A stretch of DNA of 64,000 bases from Methylonatrum sp040877625 (GTDB lineage: Bacteria; Pseudomonadota; Gammaproteobacteria; Nitrococcales; Aquisalimonadaceae). A program made the translations under genes and the position numbers. Numbering within the stretch: position 1 is the stretch's first letter; every line of letters begins with the position of its first letter. The DNA lies in the NCBI GenBank assembly GCA_040877625.1, contig JBBDNK010000011.1, positions 1 through 64,000 of the forward strand, read 5' to 3'. A model generated the notes under the pieces. The model searched no databases and was not told the origin of the DNA. It saw only the letters and a program-made list of their open reading frames with translations. This document shows, one piece after another, positions 41,558 through 49,437 of the stretch.

Positions 41558-43519
41558 TTACAGTTGTTTTGGGACCTCCTGGTCCCGGTTTCCCACACTG
41601 TCAGCCGCGGGCGCCAGCGTCCGCTGTCGCATGATTCCGTACAGCGCCACCGCCGCCAGCGGAATGATGCCTGCGATGGCATAAACCGGGATCGGCACGA
41701 CCAGCGCGATCGCGGCGATCAGGAATACCAGCCGCAACAAGACGCCGAGTGGAATAAAGAACCACCCCACGATGGCGGCGGCCAGGGCCGTAATGCCAAG
41801 CAGCGCGGTGCCTGAACTCAGGATGATCTCCCAGACATCGCCCTGAAGCAGTATTGCCGGGCTATAGATGAACACGAACGGCACGATGAACCCGGCAATA
41901 CCCAGCCTGAAGGCGGCAAAGCTGGTGGCGATCGGATTGGTACCGGCAATACCGGCAGCCGCGTATGCACTCAGCCCGACTGGCGGTGTGATGAAGGAAA
42001 CAATGGCGAAGTAGAAGATGAACATGTGCGCGGCAATCAATGGCACGCCCAGCTCCATCAGGGCTGGAGCGCCGAGCACGGCGGTAATGATATAGGCGGC
42101 CGTCGTCGGCAGCCCCATGCCCAGAATAATGCAGGCGACCATGGTCAGGATCGCGCCAATCCACAACACGCCGCCGGACCATTCGACAATGAGCTGGGTA
42201 AAGCGCACCCCCAGCCCGGTCATCGATACGATGCCAATCACGATGCCGGCACAGGCACAGGCAAGCGCCACTGGCACTGCCGTAACAATTCCCAGACGCA
42301 GTGCCGAGAGCACTTCCCGCCAAGGCAGCCGATGTTCCCGCCACAGGGTGACGACAGACGCAATCGAAACCAGGGCCGCGATTGTATAAACACCGGCCAG
42401 CGTCGGTGACCAGCGCTGGACCACCAGCAGATACACCAGCAGCACAAGCGGCAGCAGCAGATGAAAGCCTTTCGCCAGGAGCTTTCCGGCACGTGGTATT
42501 TCATCGTGTGCCAGTACCGGGATGTTCTGGTGGTGAGCCTCGAAATAAACCATCAGCGCCAGAGAGCAGAAATAAAGCAGCGCGGGAATGATGGCGATCA
42601 GGGCGATGTACGCGTAGGAGATGCCGATCATCTCGGCCATGACGAAGGCACCGGCCCCCATGATCGGCGGCATGATCTGGCCACCGGTGGATGCCACTGC
42701 TTCCACGCCGCCCGCGAAAACCGGTTTGTAGCCGGTCCGCTTCATCAACGGAATGGTAAATGTACCCGTCGTTACCACATTGGAAACAGACGATCCGTTG
42801 ATGCTGCCCATCATGGCACTGCCCACCACAGCGGTCAGCGCCGGACCACCCCGAATCCGCCCGGTGAGCGCTACGGCGAGGTCGATGAAAAGTGCACCGG
42901 CGCCCAGCTTGTCCATGAACGCCCCGAACATGATGAAAATGATCACGAACGTGGCGGAAACGGCCAACGGCGTGCCGAATACACCTTCCGTGGTCCATAT
43001 CAGGTAGCCGCTCAGGCGCTCAATACTGTAGCCGCGATGGGAAATGAACTCCGGCATATAGGCACCGAACAGCCCATAGACCAGAAACGCAACCGCGACC
43101 AGTACGATTGGCAACCCTACAGCGCGGCGGGTCGCTTCCAGCACCAGTCCAAGCAACACCACACCCACCCAGATATCCGTCTGGTTCGGGCCCATGATGC
43201 CGCGCCCGCGAACCTGCGTCGGTTCGAATGCAAAGAACAGGTATGCGCCGACACCGACCACCGCCAGCGCCGGCAGCCATTCCAGAAGGCCAAGCCGCCG
43301 GCCGGGCTCGCCGCCGAAAGCACGATGCAGAAGGAACGCAATGACAAGCAGCACGACGAGATGCGTACCGCGCTGATACTGGGGCGAGAGCAAGCCGAAC
43401 GCGGCCGTATAAAGATGGAAGGCAGCAAGCATTATCGCCAGCACGGTGACGATCAGCGCGGCACTCGCATCTATCCAGTCTGCCAACGTTCTGGCTGAAC
43501 CAAACGGCAACAACGGCAT
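41558..43519 (-). CDS. TRAP transporter, fused DctQM permease (TAXI type)
   Basis: Inner-membrane part of a tripartite sodium- or proton-driven uptake system. The 653-residue protein has many membrane helices. The N-terminal part corresponds to the small 4-helix subunit; the large subunit begins near GLPIVLVAVAFLVYGLFGAYMP and contains the repeated FVIIFIMFGAFMDKLGAG, GSINGSSVSNVVTTGTF and GGQIMPPIMGAGAFVMAE motifs of 4TM/12TM fusions that pair with TAXI binding proteins. ATG 43519 is preferred to a GTG at 43531. It lies 113 bp after the binding-protein gene, with a hairpin between. Confidence 0.93.
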   Translation of the reverse strand: MPLLPFGSARTLADWIDASAALIVTVLAIMLAAFHLYTAAFGLLSPQYQRGTHLVVLLVIAFLLHRAFGGEPGRRLGLLEWLPALAVVGVGAYLFFAFEPTQVRGRGIMGPNQTDIWVGVVLLGLVLEATRRAVGLPIVLVAVAFLVYGLFGAYMPEFISHRGYSIERLSGYLIWTTEGVFGTPLAVSATFVIIFIMFGAFMDKLGAGALFIDLAVALTGRIRGGPALTAVVGSAMMGSINGSSVSNVVTTGTFTIPLMKRTGYKPVFAGGVEAVASTGGQIMPPIMGAGAFVMAEMIGISYAYIALIAIIPALLYFCSLALMVYFEAHHQNIPVLAHDEIPRAGKLLAKGFHLLLPLVLLVYLLVVQRWSPTLAGVYTIAALVSIASVVTLWREHRLPWREVLSALRLGIVTAVPVALACACAGIVIGIVSMTGLGVRFTQLIVEWSGGVLWIGAILTMVACIILGMGLPTTAAYIITAVLGAPALMELGVPLIAAHMFIFYFAIVSFITPPVGLSAYAAAGIAGTNPIATSFAAFRLGIAGFIVPFVFIYSPAILLQGDVWEIILSSGTALLGITALAAAIVGWFFIPLGVLLRLVFLIAAIALVVPIPVYAIAGIIPLAAVALYGIMRQRTLAPAADSVGNRDQEVPKQL

Positions 43520-43600
43520 AGTCGATCTCACTCCGCAAATGCTTCACCGATTCGGCCTTGCGCGATGTCCGTCAATCCGCGCAGGCCCATGGCGTCGAGA

Positions 43601-43625
43601 GAGCCCCCGGTCTACCCAGGGGCTC
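43601..43625 (-). other. Hairpin between TAXI and TRAP permease genes
   Basis: GAGCCCC and GGGGCTC arms flank an 11-nt loop, 7 bp after the TAXI gene stop and about 80 bp before the permease start. No U-tract follows, so partial termination or mRNA protection is more likely than a full stop; it could set a higher level of the binding protein. Confidence 0.45.
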
Positions 43626-43632
43626 GGAGCGG

Positions 43633-44607
43633 TCACTCGCGGAGACTTTCCGGGATTTCCATCCCCTGTTCTTCGTAATAGCGCCGGGCACCGGCGTGCA
43701 GGGGCACACCGTCCAGGCCATTGAGCGCGGCTTCAAGCGTCGTGCTGTTGGTAACGGCCGCATGCACGTCCTGCCATTCATCCGCGTTATCCCAGACGGC
43801 CTTGATCATGGCGTAAACCTGATCGTCCGAAAGACCGGCATTGGTCGACGTGTACATGACGATGCGCGAGGTCGGTGTATAAACCGCGTCCTTCACGCTG
43901 CCATAGCTGCCCGGTGGAACTTCGGACTTCTCGTAGAATGGGTACTCCGCATAGAACTCATCGTCGGCGACCGGAATCATCTTGACGTCGAAGCTGGTAG
44001 TCAGATCGATCAGCGGCGCGGAGCGCAACGGGTGGGTGATGACGAAAGCGTCGAGCTGCCCGTCCTGAAGCGATGCAATCATGTCCGCGTTGGTCATGAA
44101 CTCCTCACGGACATCATCGTAGCTGAGTCCGTGATGCGCCAGCAGCATTTGCGCGGACTGCTCGCCGCCGCTGCCGGCGGGGCCGACGCCGATGCGCTTG
44201 CCCTCGAAATCGGCGACTGATTCCAGGTCACTATCGGCTGCGGCGAAAATCTGGACCCACGATTTGACCGTGCCGAACAGGGACCGAAGCGATTCGATGC
44301 GGTGTCCTTCATAAGCGCCTTCACCCTGATAAGCCATGTAGGCCAGCTCGTTCGCGGAGATGCCCCACTCCATGTCGCCGCCAGCCATGAGACGCATGTT
44401 TTCCACTGATCCGCCGGTCGCCTCGGCCGAAGCCCGGATACCGTCGGCATGCCGATTGATGGTCTCGGCCATGGCGACCCCCATGGGGTAGAGTGCGCCG
44501 GCGGTGCCCGCCGTGCCGATGGTGATACGTGTAGTTTGCGCCGTGGCCGTGTTCAGGCACGCCGACGCCATAACCAGTGCTGCCAATCCAAATCCGAACT
44601 TCTTCAT
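43633..44607 (-). CDS. TAXI-family TRAP solute-binding protein
   Basis: Periplasmic receptor of the TRAP system. The 324-residue protein has a signal peptide (MKKFGFGLAALVMASACLNT then ATA) and the family start TTRITIGTAGTAGALYPMG. Further family blocks are GGSVENMRLMAGGDMEWGIS, EGKRIGVGPAGSGGEQSAQM and SLQDGQLDAFVI. Known TAXI ligands are carboxylates such as 2-oxoglutarate or glutamate; the ligand here cannot be read. First gene of the presumed operon, divergent from the LysR regulator across 224 bp. Confidence 0.93.
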   Translation of the reverse strand: MKKFGFGLAALVMASACLNTATAQTTRITIGTAGTAGALYPMGVAMAETINRHADGIRASAEATGGSVENMRLMAGGDMEWGISANELAYMAYQGEGAYEGHRIESLRSLFGTVKSWVQIFAAADSDLESVADFEGKRIGVGPAGSGGEQSAQMLLAHHGLSYDDVREEFMTNADMIASLQDGQLDAFVITHPLRSAPLIDLTTSFDVKMIPVADDEFYAEYPFYEKSEVPPGSYGSVKDAVYTPTSRIVMYTSTNAGLSDDQVYAMIKAVWDNADEWQDVHAAVTNSTTLEAALNGLDGVPLHAGARRYYEEQGMEIPESLRE

Positions 44608-44777
44608 CTCTCTCTCCTCTTGATGCCCCTGTTATTAGGCGAATATCGTTGGGCCCTTTGAAAAACCACTTATCGATGCGCCTGCCAGGCGCGGCGCTGA
44701 TCACGCGCGTGCGGTCGCTTCCGACCGAAACCTGGATGCGGCTTTGTCCGTTACATGTTTTCTAGCACAGGGCACGC

Positions 44778-44803
44778 TTGCGTTAAAATACGTTAAGTTG
44801 CGA
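44778..44803. promoter_or_regulatory. Candidate LysR-regulator site
   Basis: In the divergent TAXI/lysR gap, CGTTAA is repeated with 10-bp period (44781 and 44791), flanked by TTGCG on both sides. LysR regulators usually bind near their own promoter in such gaps; the exact T-N11-A box is not clear to me. It begins 54 bp before the regulator ATG. Confidence 0.35.
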
Positions 44804-44831
44804 TATCAATTAGCGCATTTCGAGATTAATC

Positions 44832-45728
44832 ATGGATATTTATCTGAATTTGAAGGCATTTCAGAAGACGGTAGACGTGGGAAGTTTCTCCGGTGCGGCG
44901 CGGGAACTCGGCATCGCCGCCTCCGTCGTGACCAAGCGGGTGAGCCAACTGGAACATCAACTGGGAGAAACACTGTTCCGTCGATCGACGCGTTCATTGG
45001 CGTTGACTGAATCCGGCCGCAAATATCTGCAACAGGCCGGCCTGGTAACCGCACAGATCGATGAATTGCTGGCGATCAGCCGACAGCCAAAGGAGCTGGA
45101 AGACTTTCTACGCGTGAAGGCGCCCACCACGCTGTGCACGCACTACCTGAATACTGTATTTCAGGATTTCATCGCCGAGTTTCCCAAGGTCAGGCTGGAG
45201 CTGATACTGGCTGATCAGGCGGTGGATCCGGGTGCCGGGTTCGATGTTGCCATCAACGGTATCGCAACCGCCTTTAGCGGCTCGCAGGATATTCCGCTTT
45301 GTCGGCTGCATCGGGTGCTTTGCGCTTCTCCCGATTACCTTGCACGGCGCGGCGTGCCACGGCACCCTCGAGACCTCATCAGGCATGATTGTCTGAATTT
45401 TCAGCCAACTGGCTCGAACTGGGTGTTCGAGAACAAACGCGGCCCGGTCACCATAGCCGTGTCCCCCGCATTAAGTTCCAATTACGGCCAGGCGCTGGCA
45501 GACGCCGCTGTCCGCGGACATGGAATCACCAATGCGCCGTATTACACCTGCAAGGACGCGTTGCGTTGCGGGCGCCTGCTCCCGGTCCTCGAGGACTTTC
45601 CCCTGCCTGAGATGTGGATAAAGGCGGTGGTGGCCGAACGCCGTAGCAACGCACCCGCGGTGCGCGTCCTGCTGGAACGCCTGAAGGCCGCGTTGGCGCC
45701 AGTGCCGCCATGGGAACGTGAAGAATGA
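44832..45728 (+). CDS. LysR-family transcriptional regulator
   Basis: A 298-residue regulator with an N-terminal winged helix-turn-helix (about 1-60: LKAFQKTVDVGSFSGAAREL then GIAASVVTKRVSQLEHQLGE and LFRRSTRSLALTESG) and a C-terminal effector-binding domain. Its group resembles the CrgA/DsdC-like short LysR regulators. Divergent from the TAXI-TRAP-dioxygenase-flavoprotein operon, it probably controls that operon in response to the imported compound. The stop codon is followed at once by a perfect inverted repeat shared with the convergent thiolase gene. Confidence 0.92.
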   Translation: MDIYLNLKAFQKTVDVGSFSGAARELGIAASVVTKRVSQLEHQLGETLFRRSTRSLALTESGRKYLQQAGLVTAQIDELLAISRQPKELEDFLRVKAPTTLCTHYLNTVFQDFIAEFPKVRLELILADQAVDPGAGFDVAINGIATAFSGSQDIPLCRLHRVLCASPDYLARRGVPRHPRDLIRHDCLNFQPTGSNWVFENKRGPVTIAVSPALSSNYGQALADAAVRGHGITNAPYYTCKDALRCGRLLPVLEDFPLPEMWIKAVVAERRSNAPAVRVLLERLKAALAPVPPWEREE

Positions 45729-45799
45729 TTAAGGAGCCTCTGATCTATTCCCATGGAGCTCTGGCTTTGCAGCATGGGAATAGATCAGAGGCTCCTTAA
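45729..45799. repeat. Perfect 27-bp inverted repeat (dispersed repeat, copy 4, both arms)
   Basis: Left arm 45729-45755 (TTAAGGAGCCTCTGATCTAT then TCCCATG) and right arm 45773-45799 are exact reverse complements, with a 17-nt spacer. Each arm is one full repeat unit. The left arm begins with the base after the LysR stop, and the right arm contains the thiolase stop codon TAA. In position it works for both convergent genes and may be a bidirectional terminator, although no long T-run follows. Confidence 0.8.
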
Positions 45800-46995
45800 A
45801 GCACCTCGATGATCCCGGCCGCGCCCATACCTGTGCCCACACACATGGTCACCATGCCGTAGCGCTTTCCTTCCCGTCGCAGGCCGTGAACGATGGTCGC
45901 GGTCCGGATCGCGCCCGTCGCGCCCAGCGGATGGCCCAGCGCAATGGCGCCGCCGCAGGGATTGACCTTCGTCGGATCCAGACCCACCTCGCGGATCACC
46001 GCCAGGCTCTGCGCGGCAAAGGCTTCGTTGAGTTCAATCCAGTCAATGTCATCCAGCCCCAGGCCCGCGAGTTCAAGGGCCTTGGGAATTGCCGCGATCG
46101 GGCCGATACCCATGATCTCCGGCGGCACCCCCGCCACCGAGAAACTGACGAACCGGGCCAGCGGCTCGATGCCAAGTTCCCGAACCTTGCGCTCGCTCAT
46201 CAGCACCACCGCACCGGCACCGTCACTCATCTGCGAACTGTTGCCGGCGGTAACCGAACCTCTGGCGGCAAACACCGGCCGCAGACCGGCCAGGGCTTCC
46301 TGTGTGGTGCCTGGGCGCGGGCCCTCATCGGTGTCGGCGAGACGTTCCTGAACGGCGATGGTGCGGCCATCCGCCGCCGGCAAACGTTCCTGAATGCCGT
46401 AGGGCAGGATCTCATCGCGAAACTGTCCGGCCTCGATGGCGCGCAGGGCGCGCGCGTGTGACTCGACGCTGAAGGCATCCTGATCCTCCCGGCTGACCTT
46501 CCAGCGACTGGCAACATTCTCGGCGGTGATGCCCATGCCATAGGCAATGGCGACATTCTCGTCGTTACTGAAGCAGCGCGGGTTTATCGACGGGCGATTG
46601 CCCATCATGGGAATGGCGGACATGCTTTCCGCGCCACCGGCGATCATCACATCCGCGCCGCCCACCTGAATGCGATCGGCCGCCATGGCCACGCTCTGCA
46701 GACCAGACGCACAGAAGCGGTTTACGGTAACGCCACCGACCGTGTCGGGCAGACCGGCAAGCAGCACGCCGATCCTGGCCATGTTCAGGCCCTGCTCGGC
46801 TTCCGGCATGGCGCAGCCGATGATGGCGTCCTCGATCTGGCCCTGATCCAGACCGGGCGTCCTGTCCACCGCGCCGCGGATAACATGGGCCAGCAGGTCG
46901 TCGGGCCGGGTGTTGCGGAACATGCCGCGGGGCGCCTTGCCCACCGGGGTACGGACCGCGGAAACGATATAGGCTTCCTGTAACTGTCTGCTCAT
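45796..46995 (-). CDS. fadA: Acetyl-CoA C-acyltransferase (3-ketoacyl-CoA thiolase)
   Basis: Last step of fatty-acid beta-oxidation. The 399-residue thiolase has the acyl-binding cysteine C95 in VNRFCASGLQSVAMAA, the NEAFAAQ block, the histidine in GGAIALGHPLGATGAI, and the second cysteine in MCVGTGMGAAGI near the end. ATG 46995, 16 bp after the stop of the multifunctional enzyme. Its TAA stop lies inside the inverted repeat. Confidence 0.94.
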   Translation of the reverse strand: MSRQLQEAYIVSAVRTPVGKAPRGMFRNTRPDDLLAHVIRGAVDRTPGLDQGQIEDAIIGCAMPEAEQGLNMARIGVLLAGLPDTVGGVTVNRFCASGLQSVAMAADRIQVGGADVMIAGGAESMSAIPMMGNRPSINPRCFSNDENVAIAYGMGITAENVASRWKVSREDQDAFSVESHARALRAIEAGQFRDEILPYGIQERLPAADGRTIAVQERLADTDEGPRPGTTQEALAGLRPVFAARGSVTAGNSSQMSDGAGAVVLMSERKVRELGIEPLARFVSFSVAGVPPEIMGIGPIAAIPKALELAGLGLDDIDWIELNEAFAAQSLAVIREVGLDPTKVNPCGGAIALGHPLGATGAIRTATIVHGLRREGKRYGMVTMCVGTGMGAAGIIEVL

Positions 46996-47011
46996 GGTTC
47001 CGTTCTCCAGA

Positions 47012-49378
47012 TCAATTCCGCAGCGGCTTGCCGGTTTTCATCATGTGCGCGATACGCTCCTGGGTCGCCTTCTGCCTGAGCAGCCAGAGAAAGCCGTCCC
47101 ACTCGCGCCGTAGCAGCCAGTCCTGATCCACCTCGGTGCCGGCCTCGATGTCACCGCCGCAAAGCGCGTCCGCGGCCAGACTGGCCACCTGGAAGTCGTG
47201 GGCGGAAATGAAGCCGCCCTCGCGCATGTTCACCAGCATGGTCTTGATATTGGCGATACCGGTTTTACCGGCCACCTTCACCGGTGCCGGCAGCGGCGGC
47301 CGGTATCCCGCCGTGGCCATGGCCCGGGCCTGTGCCGTTGCAACATGCAGCAGTTCGTTGGGGTTGAGAATCACGGTATCGCTTGCACGCAGCAGGCCCA
47401 TGGCCTGGGCCTCCCTGGCACTGCGCGATACCCTGGCCATGCCGATGTTCTCGAACGCCTTCTGGATGAACGGGAAGACATTGCCATCCGGCGCCGACCG
47501 AGCGGCGCGCAGGGCCAGTTCTCGACAGCCGCCACCGGCGGGGATCAGCCCGACCCCGGCTTCCACCAGCCCGATATAGCTCTCCAGCGCGGCGACGACA
47601 TGGTCGCAGTACATGACGAACTCGCAGCCACCGCCGAGCGCCATGCCGCGCACCGCCGCGACGGTGGGGATATGGGAATCGCGCATGCGTGCGGTGGCCT
47701 GCTGAAAGCGCGTCAGCATGGAACCAAGGCCATCGAAATCGCCCGCCTCCAGGGCCTGGCCGACCTGCCGCAGATTGGCGCCGACACTGAAGGGTTCCGA
47801 TGGTTGCCACAGCACCAGGCCGTCGAAGCGGCGCTCGGCGATGCCGACCGCCTGCAAAATGCCGTCCAGTACCTCGCCGCCCACGGCGTGATGCCTGCTT
47901 CGAAAGCTGAGGATGCCGATGTCACCGTCGAGCGTCCATAAACGCACGCCCTCATCTTCGTAGACGGTTTCACCGGCCTCGGGCCTGGCCTCGCCCAGCA
48001 CGGTTTCGGGAAAACGCTGCCGTGCATAGACCGGCAATGTAGAGCGCGGCCGCCAGGTCTTGCCCGATGGCGACCAGGAGCCCTCTTCCCGGTGCGCGCC
48101 GCCGACCTCCGCCACCCAGTCCGGCAGTGGCGCATCGGCCATGGCCCGACCCGCCTGGATGTCTTCCCGCATCCAGCCCGCCACCTGGTCCCATCCCGCG
48201 GCCTGCCAGGTCTCGAACGGCCCCATCTTCCAGCCGAAGCCCCAGCGGATGGCAAGATCCACGTCCCGGGTATTGTCGGCAATCTCCTCCAGCAGGCAGG
48301 CCGCATAGTGAAATACATCGCGGAAGATCGCCCACAGGAACTGCGCCTGTGGATGCCGCGATGCGCGCAGTGCCTCCAGACGGCGAGCCGGATCACGGGC
48401 ATCCAGCAGCTCCCGCACCTCCGGGGCGATTTCAGGCTGCGCCGGACGATAGCTGCCGCTGGTCGGATCGAGCACGTTGATCTGCTTGCCTTCCTTCCGG
48501 TACACGCCGGCGCCGGATTTCTGCCCGAGCGCACCCTGCTCGATCAGTTTCTTCATCCAGTCCGGCAAGCGCAGGTGCCCGCGCCAGGGGTCCGAACCCA
48601 GCCGCTCGACGGAGCCTTCAACCACGTGAGCAAGGGTATCCAGACCAACCACGTCGGCGGTGCGGAACGTGGCGCTCTTGGGCCGCCCGATAGCCGGCCC
48701 TGTCAGGGCATCCACCACGTCGAAGGCCACGTCAAGCCGCTCGGCATGATGCATGGCCGCCAGCATGGCGAACACGCCCACCCGGTTGGCGATGAAGTTG
48801 GGCGTATCGCGGGCATGCACCACGCCCTTGCCGAGGCCGCTCACCAGGAAGGTCTCCAGACCGTCCAGATACCGCTGCTCGGTTTGTCCGGACGGAATCA
48901 GCTCCACCAGCGTCATGTAGCGCGGCGGATTGAAGAAGTGCACGCCACAGAAGCGGTGACGCAGCCCCTCCGGCAGTACCTCGGCGAGATCATTGATACC
49001 AAGCCCGGAGGTGTTGCTGGCCAGGATGGTGTGTTCGCCCACATGCGGGGCGATTCGGGCGTAGAGATCCTTCTTGAGGTCGAGCCGTTCGGCGATCGCC
49101 TCGATGACCAGATCACACGCCGCCAGGCGGTGCAGATCCTGCGTGTAGTTGGCTGGGGTGATCAGTTGCGCCAGCCGCGGCTCCGCCAGCGGTGCGGGTT
49201 CCAGTTTGATGAGTCGCTCTATGGCCTTGCGCACATTGGCGTTAGGCTCGGGGCCGTCGGCAGGCAGCTCGAACAATATAACCGCAACGCCGGCATTGAC
49301 CAGATGTGCGGCAATCTGTGCACCCATCACGCCGGCGCCGAGCACGGCGACTTGCCGAATAAGCAATGGTTGACTCAT
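47012..49378 (-). CDS. 3-hydroxyacyl-CoA dehydrogenase / enoyl-CoA hydratase (FadN-like order)
   Basis: Multifunctional beta-oxidation enzyme of 788 residues. The dehydrogenase comes first: NAD site VLGAGVMGAQIAAHL (about 12-26), catalytic histidine region CGVHFFNPPRYMTLVE, then the C-terminal dehydrogenase domains. The hydratase/isomerase follows, with RGMALGGGCEFVMYCDHVVA and YIGLVEAGVGLIPAGGG. This order is the reverse of classical FadB/FadJ and matches the FadN type known from Bacillus and many proteobacteria. ATG 49378. It lies between fadE and the thiolase in one operon. Confidence 0.92.
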   Translation of the reverse strand: MSQPLLIRQVAVLGAGVMGAQIAAHLVNAGVAVILFELPADGPEPNANVRKAIERLIKLEPAPLAEPRLAQLITPANYTQDLHRLAACDLVIEAIAERLDLKKDLYARIAPHVGEHTILASNTSGLGINDLAEVLPEGLRHRFCGVHFFNPPRYMTLVELIPSGQTEQRYLDGLETFLVSGLGKGVVHARDTPNFIANRVGVFAMLAAMHHAERLDVAFDVVDALTGPAIGRPKSATFRTADVVGLDTLAHVVEGSVERLGSDPWRGHLRLPDWMKKLIEQGALGQKSGAGVYRKEGKQINVLDPTSGSYRPAQPEIAPEVRELLDARDPARRLEALRASRHPQAQFLWAIFRDVFHYAACLLEEIADNTRDVDLAIRWGFGWKMGPFETWQAAGWDQVAGWMREDIQAGRAMADAPLPDWVAEVGGAHREEGSWSPSGKTWRPRSTLPVYARQRFPETVLGEARPEAGETVYEDEGVRLWTLDGDIGILSFRSRHHAVGGEVLDGILQAVGIAERRFDGLVLWQPSEPFSVGANLRQVGQALEAGDFDGLGSMLTRFQQATARMRDSHIPTVAAVRGMALGGGCEFVMYCDHVVAALESYIGLVEAGVGLIPAGGGCRELALRAARSAPDGNVFPFIQKAFENIGMARVSRSAREAQAMGLLRASDTVILNPNELLHVATAQARAMATAGYRPPLPAPVKVAGKTGIANIKTMLVNMREGGFISAHDFQVASLAADALCGGDIEAGTEVDQDWLLRREWDGFLWLLRQKATQERIAHMMKTGKPLRN

Positions 49379-49406
49379 GGTTGTGTTCTCTCCGTGGAAC
49401 GGAAAC

Positions 49407-49431
49407 CCGTCAGGCGCCTTGTGCCTGACGG
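49407..49431 (-). other. Hairpin between fadE and the multifunctional enzyme gene
   Basis: CCGTCAGGC and GCCTGACGG form a perfect 9-bp stem with a 7-nt loop in the 59-bp gap. There is no U-tract. It may protect the fadE message or cause partial termination inside the operon. Confidence 0.5.
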
Positions 49432-49437
49432 TACGGC

